The notes under the pieces are model-generated. The model was not told the origin of the DNA and made no database searches. It worked only from the letters and a program-made list of their open reading frames with translations. From UBA1672 sp964352375 (GTDB lineage Bacteria > Pseudomonadota > Alphaproteobacteria > Micavibrionales > Micavibrionaceae): a stretch of DNA of 64,000 bases. Of this stretch, positions 16,435 through 25,145 are shown piece by piece (within the stretch, counting starts at the first letter, position 1; every line of letters begins with the position of its first letter). Where the stretch lies: positions 1-64,000 of the forward strand of contig CAYGSA010000001.1 of NCBI GenBank assembly GCA_964352375.1, written 5' to 3'. Both the position numbers and the translations under genes were made by a program.

Positions 16435-17526
16435 CTAGGCAATTGGCTTGTGACCATGAAGATGTAGATCGTATCCGTCAAGACCTATCACGCTTTTGGG
16501 GCTGTTTGTGAGGAGAATCATGTCGCGTATGCCTAGATCTTGAAGGATTTGCGCGCCGATGCCGTAATCCCTGATTGTGCTTGATGGCTCGGGTGGTTTG
16601 TTCATCAGGCGGCTGGATAAACTTTTCGCATTTGGCGGCCTGAGGAGAACGATAACACCGCGTCCCTCTTCTTCTATAATTCTCATTGATTTTTGAAACG
16701 TGTCGTTTTCTTTTTTTGCGAGAACATCCGTAAGAATATTTAGGGCGTGCATTCGCACCAGAACAGGCTCGCCTGATTCCTCTATATCACCTTTGACTAA
16801 CGCAATATGCTCAGCGTAATCAATCTTTGCGGCGTAGAGATGGAGTTTAAAGGAGCCGTGATCGCCTGTGAAGATTTTCTCAACGAGGCTTTCGTTCCTG
16901 CGACGGTGTGCGATGAGATCGGCAATTGACCCAATTTTTAGGTTATGGAACTGTGCGAAAGCGATAAGGTCGTTCAGGCGCGCCATTGTTCCATCGTCAT
17001 TCATGATTTCGCAGATCACGCCCGCCCCATTGAAACCTGCCATCTTTGACAAATCCACGGCGGCTTCGGTATGGCCTGCCCGAACCAAGACGCCGCCTTC
17101 ACGTGCCAAGAGCGGGAAGACGTGGCCCGGTGTTGCTATTGAGTCTGGACCGTTTTCGGCGTTGATGGCCGTTTGTATTGTGTGAGCGCGGTCAGCGGCA
17201 GATATACCGGTTGTGACCCCCTCTTTTGCCTCGATTGACACGGTAAATGCAGTGCGGTGCTGTGCGTTGTTGCCACGCCCCATGAGCTGAAGCCCCAAGC
17301 GATCTACCATTTGCTCTTCCATAGGCAGACAAATCAGTCCACGCCCCTCCTTTGCCATGAAATTGATACTTTCAGGAGTTGCCATTTGTGCGGGGATGAT
17401 TAGATCACCTTCGTTTTCGCGGTTCTCATCATCAACGATAATAACCGGTTTACCGTTGCGCATATCGGCGACAATATCCTCAATGGAAGAGAGCATGGAT
17501 TGATCTTGTTCTGATGATTTAAGCAC
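16435..17526 (-). CDS. ribB: 3,4-dihydroxy-2-butanone 4-phosphate synthase with a degenerate GTP cyclohydrolase II domain
   Basis: Residues 1 to about 210 are a complete RibB: VIIVDDENRENEGDLI, FMAKEGRGLICLPM, HRTAFTVSIEA and RAGHTEAAVDL carry the metal and substrate residues. The C-terminal part aligns with RibA (EHIALVKGDIE, EPVLVRMHALNIL), but the three zinc cysteines of GTP cyclohydrolase II are absent and the catalytic EGRGIGL-type loop is replaced. The second domain therefore looks catalytically dead, a common state in alphaproteobacteria. A separate ribA must exist elsewhere if the pathway is complete. Confidence 0.9.
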   Translation of the reverse strand: MLKSSEQDQSMLSSIEDIVADMRNGKPVIIVDDENRENEGDLIIPAQMATPESINFMAKEGRGLICLPMEEQMVDRLGLQLMGRGNNAQHRTAFTVSIEAKEGVTTGISAADRAHTIQTAINAENGPDSIATPGHVFPLLAREGGVLVRAGHTEAAVDLSKMAGFNGAGVICEIMNDDGTMARLNDLIAFAQFHNLKIGSIADLIAHRRRNESLVEKIFTGDHGSFKLHLYAAKIDYAEHIALVKGDIEESGEPVLVRMHALNILTDVLAKKENDTFQKSMRIIEEEGRGVIVLLRPPNAKSLSSRLMNKPPEPSSTIRDYGIGAQILQDLGIRDMILLTNSPKSVIGLDGYDLHLHGHKPIA

Positions 17527-17527
17527 C

Positions 17528-18118
17528 TTATCTGACCTCCATCATGCGTGCAACGTAGCGCGCGAGCATATCAATTTCAATATTTACACTATCACCTGCT
17601 TTACGATCTGCAAGGGTTGTTTTGTGCCATGTATGGGGAATGATATTGACGCCAAAATGCGTTTGCTCTACGTCGTTGACAGTGAGTGATACTCCATCAA
17701 TTGTAACTGATCCTTTGGGGGCGATGAAGCGTTCAAAATTTTGGGGTATAGCGATTTTGATCCGGTGTGAGTCCCCTTCTTTTTTGATGTCTATGATTTT
17801 CGTTGTTGTGTCAACATGACCAGAGACAATGTGCCCGCCCATTTCATCGCCGAGCTTAAGTGATGGCTCTAGGTTTATGCGGGTCATGACGCTCCATGCC
17901 CCTAAGCTGGTGCTGTTGATTGTTTCTTGAGACACATCGACTTTGAACGTGTTTGCGGTCTTTTCGGTTACACTTAAGCAGCAGCCAGAGCAGCAGATTG
18001 ACGCACCAATTTGAACCGTTGCCAAGTCCATGTTGGTTTCAATTTCAAACTGAAGGTCACCGCGTGCGCTGTTAATGGCGCGGATTGTTCCAATATCTTG
18101 TATGAGCCCTGTAAACAT
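17528..18118 (-). CDS. ribE: Riboflavin synthase alpha chain
   Basis: Two lumazine-binding repeats. The first begins MFTGLIQDIGTI and has CCLSVTEK; the second, from about residue 97, has GHIVSGHVDTT and TIDGVSLTVND. The enzyme dismutates two lumazines to riboflavin. At 196 residues it is normal. Its ATG overlaps the ribD stop (TAATG) and ribB follows after one base. Cys-Cys-Ser-Gly-Cys-Cys near residue 45 is unusually cysteine-rich. Confidence 0.94.
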   Translation of the reverse strand: MFTGLIQDIGTIRAINSARGDLQFEIETNMDLATVQIGASICCSGCCLSVTEKTANTFKVDVSQETINSTSLGAWSVMTRINLEPSLKLGDEMGGHIVSGHVDTTTKIIDIKKEGDSHRIKIAIPQNFERFIAPKGSVTIDGVSLTVNDVEQTHFGVNIIPHTWHKTTLADRKAGDSVNIEIDMLARYVARMMEVR

Positions 18119-19056
18119 TATGCTTTCTTTATGTATCTCTCTAAGGTGTCATCGCCCAGTATTTGAACAGTTTTTCTCTGTAAGTCAAATCTTTGTGCGA
18201 GTGAGTTGATATTTAATTCGTGTGTCATGCTTATATTTTCTGAGCCGAGGAGCGTTGGTGCACGGTAGATGATTAATTCATCACAGAAGCCAGCTTTAAG
18301 AAATGAGGCGTGAATTTGTGCGCCGCCTTCGACGAGTAGTCGAGTTATACCTTTAGACGCCAACTCATTTAATACGGCGTTTATATCGTGCGGATCGCTG
18401 TTTAGCTCAGTTTTTCCGAGGATAATTTTGAGCGGATCATGCTCGACGCCCTCAAGACGTGTTGTGAGTTTTGGGTCGTCAGCGCTGGACGTTCCTTTAC
18501 CTACAAGAATTGCGTCGTGCTGACTGCGGATTAGATGTGTGTGGCGGCGGGCAAGTTCTCCTGTGATCCACTTGCCTTCACCTGAGGCGCAGGCGATTTT
18601 ACCGTCCAGAGTGCATGCGACCTTGAGCGTTACGAAGGGACGGTTTTCTTTTACTTTGAGCAAAAAACCCGCATTTAGGGCATCGCATTCTTTTTCTAGA
18701 ACTCCTGTTATAATTTCTATGTTTTCTGGATAGCCTTTTACCTCTGGGTTTGGATCAGTTGAGCCGATAACGAGTGTTTTTATGCCTGCCTTTACTATGG
18801 CTTCTGTGCATGGCGGGGTTTTTCCTTGATGTGTGCAGGGCTGGAGAGTGGCATACATTGTTGCACCCTTTGCTGCGGCTCCTGCGATGTTTAATGCGAT
18901 GGTTTCGGCGTGGGGGCGGCCTTTATCGGCGGTGCGGGCGTGGGCAATAGTTATGCCGTTTTTTACTATGATACATCCTACAGAAGGATTTGGCGCAGTG
19001 CGCCCTAAACCGCGACGCGCCATATTTAACGCGATTCGCATGAAGGCTTCGTGCAT
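18118..19056 (-). CDS. ribD: Bifunctional riboflavin deaminase/reductase
   Basis: The deaminase domain (about 1-140) has the zinc site HAETIAL and PCTHQGKTPPC. The reductase domain (about 145-312) has TLKVACTLDGKIA and the late VEGGAQIHASFL. It deaminates and reduces the pyrimidinone from GTP cyclohydrolase II. At 312 residues it is about 50 shorter than the enterobacterial protein, with the loss in the reductase domain. It overlaps nrdR upstream by TAATG. Confidence 0.92.
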   Translation of the reverse strand: MHEAFMRIALNMARRGLGRTAPNPSVGCIIVKNGITIAHARTADKGRPHAETIALNIAGAAAKGATMYATLQPCTHQGKTPPCTEAIVKAGIKTLVIGSTDPNPEVKGYPENIEIITGVLEKECDALNAGFLLKVKENRPFVTLKVACTLDGKIACASGEGKWITGELARRHTHLIRSQHDAILVGKGTSSADDPKLTTRLEGVEHDPLKIILGKTELNSDPHDINAVLNELASKGITRLLVEGGAQIHASFLKAGFCDELIIYRAPTLLGSENISMTHELNINSLAQRFDLQRKTVQILGDDTLERYIKKA

Positions 19057-19520
19057 TACTTTGCCTCTTTCAGACTGCTGACCTTGTTGAGGAAGTCGTT
19101 GAAATCTTCGGGATTGCGAAAGTCTTTGTATACGGATGCAAAACGGATATAGCCTACCGCGTCTATGCGGGTCAGGGCATCCATTACGAGAGCACCAATA
19201 TCATCTGATTTTATTTCCGCTTCTCCTTGGGATTCAAGGGCGCGGACAATTTTGTCAGCTTCTTTCTCAATGGTTTCGAGCTCGACAGGACGCTTACGGA
19301 GCGCCACTTGCATTGAGCGTATGATTTTATCACGATCAAAGGGTTGCTTTCGCCCTCCTCCCTTAATGACCGTCATTTCACGGAGCTGGACGCGCTCAAA
19401 TGTTGTGAAACGTTCATCGCATTTTGTGCAAGAGCGTCTGCGGCGGATGGCTGAATTATCTTCCGTCGGGCGGGAGTCCTTGACCCCGGTTTCTTCGTTT
19501 CCACAAAATGGGCAGCGCAT
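19056..19520 (-). CDS. nrdR: Transcriptional repressor NrdR
   Basis: A zinc ribbon (Cys3, Cys6, Cys31, Cys34, with DSRPTEDNSAIRRRR between them) is followed by an ATP-cone domain (about 49-139) beginning MTVIKGGGRKQPFDRDKI. It senses dNTP levels and represses ribonucleotide reductase genes. Length 154 is normal. It sits ten bases after glyA and is coupled to ribD, the order found in many proteobacteria. No clear NrdR-box pair is apparent within the operon. Confidence 0.95.
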   Translation of the reverse strand: MRCPFCGNEETGVKDSRPTEDNSAIRRRRSCTKCDERFTTFERVQLREMTVIKGGGRKQPFDRDKIIRSMQVALRKRPVELETIEKEADKIVRALESQGEAEIKSDDIGALVMDALTRIDAVGYIRFASVYKDFRNPEDFNDFLNKVSSLKEAK

Positions 19521-19529
19521 TTTATTCCT

Positions 19530-20843
19530 TTATGCGTCCGGGTAAATTGGGAAGCGTGCGCATAGTGCGTCCACTTTCTTTTTTACTGCTTTTTCTACGG
19601 CTTCGTTGCCTTCTGGTCCATTTTCTTTAAGTCCGTCAAGGACTTCGATTGCGTATTGACCGACGAGTTTAAATTCTTCAATGCCGAAGCCTCGTGATGT
19701 TGCGGCTGGTGTTCCAAGACGCACACCTGATGTTACCATTGGCGGGGCGGGGTCGAATGGAACGGCGTTTTTATTACAGGTCATGCCGGCGCGTTCTAGT
19801 GATTCCTCTGTGTCTGTTCCTGTTAGACCTTTTGGACGCAGATCGACGAGCACGATGTGGCTGTCTGTGCCGCCAGATACGATGTCGACGCCGCCTTCTT
19901 TGAGTGTTGCGGCAAGGGCGCGGGCGTTATCGATGATGGCTTGGCCATATGCTTTAAATTCTGGCTTTAGCGCTTCACCGTAGGCCACTGCTTTACCTGC
20001 AATAACATGCATTAAAGGCCCACCCTGGATACCTGGGAAGATCGCAGAATTAATCTTTTTGAAGATATCCAGATCATTCGTTAGAATCATTCCACCACGT
20101 GGGCCGCGCAATGTTTTATGCGTGGTCGTTGTTGTGATATGCGCATGCGGCACTGGTGATGGGTAGGCGCCAGCAGCAATCAGGCCAGCATAGTGTGCCA
20201 TGTCAACGAGCAAATACGCGCCGACTTCATCCGCAATTTTGCGGAAGCGAGCAAAATCAATGTGACGAGGATAAGCAGACGCACCGGCGATGATCATCTT
20301 TGGCTTATGTTCGCGGGCGAGGCGCTCCATTTCTTCGTAATCAAGCAAAGAATCTTCTTTGCGCACGCCGTACTGAATGGCGTTGAACCATTTCCCTGAT
20401 TGGTTTGGTGCGGCGCCGTGTGTGAGGTGACCGCCAGCGGCGAGGCTCATGCCGAGAATTGTGTCGCCAGGTTGGAGGAGCGCCGTCATTACGCCTTGGT
20501 TGGCTTGTGAGCCTGAATTTGGTTGGACGTTTGCGTATTTTGCGCTGAAAAGCTCTTTTGCACGATCACGCGCAAGATCTTCTATTACATCGGCAAATTC
20601 ACAGCCGCCATAGTAACGGCGTCCTGGATAGCCTTCGGCATATTTATTTGTGAACACTGAGCCTTGCGCCTGCATCACGGCTTTTGAAACAATGTTTTCC
20701 GAGGCAATCAACTCGATGCTTGTTTGCTGGCGGTGCAGCTCGTTTTTGATCGCACCCGCGATGGCTGGGTCTACTGTTTCGATATCTTCGTTAAAGAAGC
20801 TATTAAAATCAAAATATTCTAAGTTTTGCGCTGCGTTGCTCAT
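19530..20843 (-). CDS. glyA: Serine hydroxymethyltransferase
   Basis: PLP enzyme converting serine and tetrahydrofolate to glycine and methylene-THF. The Schiff-base lysine lies in TTTTHKTLRGPRGGM. Further signatures are ELIASENIVSKAV, TNKYAEGYPGRRYYGG and VDMAHYAGLIAAG. Length 437 is slightly longer than the E. coli enzyme because of a short N-terminal extension. Neighbours rpiB and nrdR are 19 and 10 bases away, so co-transcription is expected. No glycine riboswitch is seen upstream. Confidence 0.96.
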   Translation of the reverse strand: MSNAAQNLEYFDFNSFFNEDIETVDPAIAGAIKNELHRQQTSIELIASENIVSKAVMQAQGSVFTNKYAEGYPGRRYYGGCEFADVIEDLARDRAKELFSAKYANVQPNSGSQANQGVMTALLQPGDTILGMSLAAGGHLTHGAAPNQSGKWFNAIQYGVRKEDSLLDYEEMERLAREHKPKMIIAGASAYPRHIDFARFRKIADEVGAYLLVDMAHYAGLIAAGAYPSPVPHAHITTTTTHKTLRGPRGGMILTNDLDIFKKINSAIFPGIQGGPLMHVIAGKAVAYGEALKPEFKAYGQAIIDNARALAATLKEGGVDIVSGGTDSHIVLVDLRPKGLTGTDTEESLERAGMTCNKNAVPFDPAPPMVTSGVRLGTPAATSRGFGIEEFKLVGQYAIEVLDGLKENGPEGNEAVEKAVKKKVDALCARFPIYPDA

Positions 20844-20862
20844 CTTTTTTTTCCTTTTAGCT

Positions 20863-21285
20863 TTAAGACAATTTTTTTACTCTGTCCGCGTGGTGTCCGC
20901 CTTCGAATTTAGTTTCGATGAATGCTTTTAGACAATCGAGTGCAGTCTCCAACCCTGTTATACGTTGCCCAAGGCATAAGACGTTCGCGTCATTGTGAAG
21001 GCGAGTTAGACGCGCCATTGTTGCGTTTGTGCAAACCGCGGCGCGGATGTGTTTGTGGCGGTTGGCGGCCATTGATATGCCAAGGCCTGTGCCACAGATC
21101 AGGACACCTCTCTGTGCTTCGCCATTTTTAATGACCGCGGCCATTTTTTTTGCATAGTCTGGATAATCAACAGATACGGGGGTATTTGTTCCCATATCAA
21201 GCCACTCAATGTCAGGGCGTGATTCTTTTAATGCTTCTTTGAGCGGAAACCCTGCGTGATCGCTGGCTATGGCTAGCTTAATCAT
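20863..21285 (-). CDS. rpiB: Ribose-5-phosphate isomerase B
   Basis: RpiB/LacAB fold of 140 residues. IASDHAGFPLKEAL opens the active site and GVLICGTGLGISMAANRHKHIRAA, read in two parts, contains the catalytic Cys and the anion-binding Gly motif; HNDANVLCLGQR follows. It interconverts ribose-5-P and ribulose-5-P, the latter being a riboflavin precursor used by ribB in the same operon. It is followed by glyA after 19 bases. Confidence 0.94.
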   Translation of the reverse strand: MIKLAIASDHAGFPLKEALKESRPDIEWLDMGTNTPVSVDYPDYAKKMAAVIKNGEAQRGVLICGTGLGISMAANRHKHIRAAVCTNATMARLTRLHNDANVLCLGQRITGLETALDCLKAFIETKFEGGHHADRVKKLS

Positions 21286-21332
21286 TTTTATCCTCTGGTG
21301 TGTAACAGAGTCACTTTATAGCGAGAAACAGC

Positions 21333-21536
21333 TTACGAAATCAATCCTTTCTTTTTCATGACGTATTCGAGACGTTTTAAGGCGTTGCGCTTCAGGAGTT
21401 CTTTTGGGGATGTCGCCGGGCCCTGGATTGAAATTTCAGTTAAAGTCTGGGTGTCCATTGCGGAAATCTTAACAATAGTGCCCACAGGATGAAATTCGAT
21501 TATGACTTCCCTGCCCTGCAATGCATCACCAGACAT
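21333..21536 (-). CDS. Small conserved protein, probably DUF6898
   Basis: Sixty-seven residues beginning MSGDALQGREVIIEF, then GTIVKISAMDTQTLTEISI and a basic end (NALKRLEYVMKKKGL). The sequence and position match small alphaproteobacterial proteins classed as DUF6898; I recall that family only from its pattern. It starts six bases after the ldtR stop with AAAGG upstream, so the two are co-translated. Function unknown. A beta-rich core with a C-terminal basic helix is suggested. Confidence 0.65.
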   Translation of the reverse strand: MSGDALQGREVIIEFHPVGTIVKISAMDTQTLTEISIQGPATSPKELLKRNALKRLEYVMKKKGLIS

Positions 21537-21542
21537 AGGCCT

Positions 21543-22001
21543 TTAGAATCCGCCAGAGAAATTTGTTTGCTGTGCCCAGAAACGCTCGAGCATTTTCAGG
21601 GTGGTGTTCAGATCGTTAAGACGTTCATCATTTATTTCAGTGCCTACGATTTGTTCTTCATGGCGGCGGAACATTTCTGAGATGGTTGTTCTCAATTCTT
21701 TTCCCTTTTCAGACAAATGAACACGGATAGAACGTTTATCGTGAACAGAGCGCTCCTGGATTAAGTAGTCGTTTTCAACCATTTTCTTAACGTTGTAAGA
21801 TACATTTGAGCCAAGATAGTAACCACGGATGGTTAATTCACCGACGGTCATCTCTTCTTCCCCCACATTATAGAGAATCATACATTGGACGTTATTAATG
21901 TCTTGTATATTTTTTTTATCAAGCTCAACCTTTAAAACATCAAGGAAATGGCGGTGAAGGCGTTCAATGAGTTGTATTGACTCATAATAGGGTGTGGTCA
22001 C
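21543..22001 (-). CDS. ldtR: MarR/LdtR-type winged-helix transcriptional regulator
   Basis: A 152-residue MarR-fold protein. MTVGELTIRGYYLGSNVSYNVKKM, given here in two overlapping ideas, forms the recognition helix region; SVHDKRSIRVHLSEKGKEL forms the wing. It closely resembles LdtR of Liberibacter and Rhizobiales, which is linked to L,D-transpeptidase and osmotic-stress control. The start is GTG at 22001, with GGAGAG eight bases upstream. It is divergent from hemB, and the two share promoter space with a palindrome. An L,D-transpeptidase gene is also in this window (32456-33751). Confidence 0.85.
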   Translation of the reverse strand: MTTPYYESIQLIERLHRHFLDVLKVELDKKNIQDINNVQCMILYNVGEEEMTVGELTIRGYYLGSNVSYNVKKMVENDYLIQERSVHDKRSIRVHLSEKGKELRTTISEMFRRHEEQIVGTEINDERLNDLNTTLKMLERFWAQQTNFSGGF

Positions 22002-22031
22002 GAAGTGCTCTCCATAAATTCTGTATGCCCG

Positions 22032-22060
22032 ATTATAATTAAAGTTTGATCAAAGCGCAA
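22032..22060 (-). promoter_or_regulatory. Sigma-70-type promoter for ldtR
   Basis: Read leftward, a -35 hexamer TTGCGC (22055-22060) and a perfect -10 TATAAT (22032-22037) are separated by 17 bases. Transcription would begin about 20-25 bases before the GTG of ldtR. It overlaps the rightward hemB promoter. Confidence 0.6.
22045..22054. promoter_or_regulatory. Palindrome TTTGATCAAA, candidate LdtR operator
   Basis: A perfect ten-base palindrome that lies in the spacer of the ldtR promoter and covers the -35 of the hemB promoter. MarR-family proteins usually bind such dyads between divergent genes and repress their own transcription. Binding by LdtR is inference. Confidence 0.45.
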
Positions 22061-22074
22061 AGTGAATTTATAAC
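22046..22074 (+). promoter_or_regulatory. Sigma-70-type promoter for hemB
   Basis: TTGATC at 22046-22051 and TATAAC at 22069-22074 with the ideal 17-base spacer. The start site would lie near 22081, about 20 bases before the hemB ATG. No strong Shine-Dalgarno is seen before hemB. Confidence 0.6.
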
Positions 22075-22101
22075 TCATTTAACTTAAAGAAATGTAAAAT
22101 T

Positions 22102-23097
22102 ATGATGAAAACTGGATTTTACCCTGAAAAACGTATGAGACGTGCGCGCTCTAGCGGTTGGATGCGTGCGTTGGTGCAAGAACACCGCTTGAATGTTTCC
22201 GATCTGATTTGGCCTGTTTTTGTTGTGGATGGACAAACAATACGTGAGGATATTGCCTCATTACCAAATGTTCAGCGTTATTCGATTGATATGTTGATTG
22301 AAGAAGTTAAGCTTGCACGTGATATTGGAATTCCTGCGATTGCATTGTTTCCAGTTACTCCTGAAGAGCTTAAGAGTGATGATGGGGCGGAATGTTATAA
22401 TCCTGATAATTTGATCTGTCGCGCAATATCTGCGGTGAATGCCGCTGTACCTGACATTGGGATTATTACGGATGTGGCCTTAGATCCCTATACGTCTCAT
22501 GGGCATGATGGTTTGATGAACGGTCATGTTATTCTTAATGATGAGACTGTTGAGGTTTTATCCAGACAGGCGCTTGTTCAGGCGCAAGCTGGCGCGGATA
22601 TTATTGCACCGTCTGATATGATGGATGGGCGCGTCAGTGTGATTCGCAAGGCTTTGGACGGGGCTGGTTATACTGATATAGCTATCATGTCTTATGCCGC
22701 AAAATATGCTTCTGGGTTTTACGGGCCTTTTCGTGATGCTGTTGGGTCACAGGGGTGTCTGGGCGGGGATAAAAATACGTATCAAATGAACCCTGCCAAT
22801 AAGGATGAGGCTTTGCATGAAGTTGCCATGGATCTTGCGGAGGGCGCGGATATGGTGATGGTGAAGCCTGGATTGCCGTACTTGGATATCATTTCAATGG
22901 TTAAACAGAGCTTCAAAGTCCCTACATTTGCCTATCATGTTAGTGGTGAATATGCGATGTTGCGAGCCGCATGTGACAAAGGCTGGCTTGATTATGATCA
23001 GACCCTTCTTGAGACGTTAATGTCTTTTAAGCGCGCTGGCTCTGATGGTATTTTAACGTACGCTGCGCGAGATGCGGCAAAACTTTTACGTGCATAA
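22102..23097 (+). CDS. hemB: Delta-aminolevulinic acid dehydratase (porphobilinogen synthase)
   Basis: Condenses two 5-aminolevulinate molecules for heme synthesis. Schiff-base lysines are Lys201 (SYAAKYASGFYGPFRD) and Lys255 (VMVKPGLPYLD). The metal loop reads DVALDPYTSHGHDG: the cysteines of the zinc enzyme are replaced by Ala and Asp, so this is the magnesium/potassium-type enzyme typical of alphaproteobacteria. Length 331 is normal. Two ATG codons in tandem could serve as start. It is divergent from ldtR. Confidence 0.96.
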   Translation: MMKTGFYPEKRMRRARSSGWMRALVQEHRLNVSDLIWPVFVVDGQTIREDIASLPNVQRYSIDMLIEEVKLARDIGIPAIALFPVTPEELKSDDGAECYNPDNLICRAISAVNAAVPDIGIITDVALDPYTSHGHDGLMNGHVILNDETVEVLSRQALVQAQAGADIIAPSDMMDGRVSVIRKALDGAGYTDIAIMSYAAKYASGFYGPFRDAVGSQGCLGGDKNTYQMNPANKDEALHEVAMDLAEGADMVMVKPGLPYLDIISMVKQSFKVPTFAYHVSGEYAMLRAACDKGWLDYDQTLLETLMSFKRAGSDGILTYAARDAAKLLRA

Positions 23098-23232
23098 GCC
23101 TGCGATTCCCCCCTGTCCGTTTCTTGCAATTTTTTGTGAAACCCAGCACAATTAAGTCTCGCTATTTCTTTGGCGATTCTGCTTATCTTCTTTTTTCTGC
23201 GTTTTTTAAACACTTAACGGATTATATTCAGT

Positions 23233-24123
23233 ATGAAGCTCGTTGGCATTCTCTTGGTTTTTGTGTGTACATTTGGTGGCCTGATGATGGCTGCGGGTGT
23301 CGATAAAGCCATGAAGCTTCTGACAGGAGTTATTCTGCCTGCGACGCCTGCTGAAACTGTTATCATTATGGGTTGTGCGTGCGCGGCGTTCTTAATTGGT
23401 AACACAATGGAGACCGTTAAATACACTTTGAAATATTTTAAGTCATTAGTAAAACCTACAGCGTATAGCAAGGATGATTATATAGAGCTTTTAAGCATGT
23501 TGTTTACCGTGTTTAAGCTTGCACGCTCCAAGGGGTTTTTGGCTCTGGAGCCCCATGTTGAAAATGCGCATGATAGTGACCTTTTTTCCCAATATCCGAA
23601 ATTTCATGGTAATCACCACGCGCTTGATTTTGTGTGTGATTATTTTCGCATTATCTCACTCGGCAATGAAGACCCTGTTCAGCTTGGCGCGCTTATGGAT
23701 AAGGAAATTGAGCAGATTGCACACCATGAGCACCATCCTGGTCATGCTGTGCACCATATGGCGGAAGGTATTCCTGCCCTTGGCATTGTTGCTGCGGTTT
23801 TAGGCGTTATTAAAACAATGGGATCCATTTCTGAGCCACCAGAAGTTTTGGGTAAAATGATCGGGAGTGCACTTGTTGGAACATTTCTTGGGGTTTGGTT
23901 GTCTTACGGTATCGTTGGGCCTATATCTCAAGCCATGACAGAGCGCGCTGATACCGAGGTGCTTTATTACAAGATCTTGAAAGTTGGAATTGTTGCTTTC
24001 TTGACTGGCGCTGCGCCGCAGGTTGCCGTTGAATTTGCACGTAAGGCTCTGCCGCATAGTTTGCAGCCGAGCTTTCTTGAATTGGAAGAGATATTAAATG
24101 AACTGCCGCCTCCGACAGGTTAA
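23233..24123 (+). CDS. motA: Flagellar motor stator protein MotA
   Basis: Four membrane segments are visible: two near the N-terminus (about 3-20 and 35-55) and two in the last third (GIPALGIVAAVLGVI and GTFLGVWLSYGIVGPIS). The cytoplasmic loop between them holds charged residues for FliG contact. MKTMGSISEPPEVLG follows TM3, as in other MotA proteins. A His-rich stretch (HHEHHPGHAVHH) in the loop is unusual but seen in some homologues. It couples ion flow to flagellar rotation together with MotB five bases downstream. No Shine-Dalgarno is evident. Confidence 0.94.
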   Translation: MKLVGILLVFVCTFGGLMMAAGVDKAMKLLTGVILPATPAETVIIMGCACAAFLIGNTMETVKYTLKYFKSLVKPTAYSKDDYIELLSMLFTVFKLARSKGFLALEPHVENAHDSDLFSQYPKFHGNHHALDFVCDYFRIISLGNEDPVQLGALMDKEIEQIAHHEHHPGHAVHHMAEGIPALGIVAAVLGVIKTMGSISEPPEVLGKMIGSALVGTFLGVWLSYGIVGPISQAMTERADTEVLYYKILKVGIVAFLTGAAPQVAVEFARKALPHSLQPSFLELEEILNELPPPTG

Positions 24124-24128
24124 AATAT

Positions 24129-25097
24129 ATGGGTGATATTCGTATTGAGATTATTGACCCTGATTATGCGCATTTCGGTGGAGCGTGGAAGGTCGCATAT
24201 GCTGACTTTGTGACGGCGATGATGGCGTTCTTTCTTTTGATGTGGTTGCTAAATGTGACTACGAAGGAACAAAAAAATGCTATTTCTGATTATTTCAACC
24301 CAAGTCATCCTGCTATTTCTGAAAGCACGAGTGGTGCTGGAGGGGTTTTGGGCGGGTTAACAATGTCCCCGCAGGGGGCTATGGCATCCAATGTTAACCC
24401 ACTTATTCCGCCACAGCAAACGCAGCAAAGAAAACGTGGGGGTGAAGTGACGTCAAAAGTTAATGAAGTGCGTAAGAAAGCCGAAGAAAAGCGTTTTAAA
24501 GATGCCAAAGAGAAGATTGAAAAGGCTATTGCAAAAAATCCTAAGCTTGCGAAGCTGCGTGATAATATTGTTATTGATATGACTCCTGAGGGTCTACGTA
24601 TTCAAATTGTGGATCAAGAAGATGAATCGATGTTTCCTTCTGGCAGTGCCAATATGTTTCAAAAAACCAAGGATTTGCTGTCAGAAATCACAGGGATTGT
24701 TCTTGATATGCCCAACGAGATTTCTATTCGAGGACATACCGATGCTTCGAGATATGCTGCGGGTGCTCAATACACGAATTGGGAGCTTTCTGCGGATCGT
24801 GCCAATGCCTCACGCCGTGTGATGAAGGATTCTGGCATGCCCGCGGAGCGGCTCAACAATGTTATGGGGAAGGCGGATACGGAACTTATTGTTCCAGACA
24901 ACCCTCTTGACCCACGAAACCGACGTTTGACTTTAATTTTACTAAAAGAAGAGCTTACCAAGCCGTTCGCGGATGATGAGTATGATAATGATGAGTTGAC
25001 TGAGGACAGTAATAATATTGAAGAGGACGGTGCTCCTGTACGAGAACGTCCTCAAAACCCATTCCGGAAGACTCCAGGGGCCGTTGAATTTCCTTGA
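24129..25097 (+). CDS. motB: Flagellar motor stator protein MotB
   Basis: A single N-terminal membrane helix carries the proton-binding aspartate Asp26 in AYADFVTAMMAFFLLMWLL, the hallmark of proton-type stators. A plug and linker are followed by an OmpA/MotB peptidoglycan-binding domain (about 165-275; ISIRGHTDAS, NWELSADRANASRRV, PRNRRLTLIL). The tail after 280 is acidic and probably disordered. Five bases separate it from motA. The pair implies motility; no other flagellar genes are in the window. Confidence 0.95.
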   Translation: MGDIRIEIIDPDYAHFGGAWKVAYADFVTAMMAFFLLMWLLNVTTKEQKNAISDYFNPSHPAISESTSGAGGVLGGLTMSPQGAMASNVNPLIPPQQTQQRKRGGEVTSKVNEVRKKAEEKRFKDAKEKIEKAIAKNPKLAKLRDNIVIDMTPEGLRIQIVDQEDESMFPSGSANMFQKTKDLLSEITGIVLDMPNEISIRGHTDASRYAAGAQYTNWELSADRANASRRVMKDSGMPAERLNNVMGKADTELIVPDNPLDPRNRRLTLILLKEELTKPFADDEYDNDELTEDSNNIEEDGAPVRERPQNPFRKTPGAVEFP

Positions 25098-25145
25098 TGT
25101 ATGATTTATATTCATCTTAATTTGTTTATTTGAGGATTTTTATTT

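Noticed and set aside
17520..17530. Possible FMN riboswitch ahead of ribB
   Set aside because: ribB follows ribE by one base within an operon, leaving no room for the aptamer, and no RFN-type conserved blocks are seen.
18395..18425. TTTAGCTCAG, a tRNA D-arm-like string
   Set aside because: It lies within ribD codons and there is no matching T-arm or acceptor stem around it.
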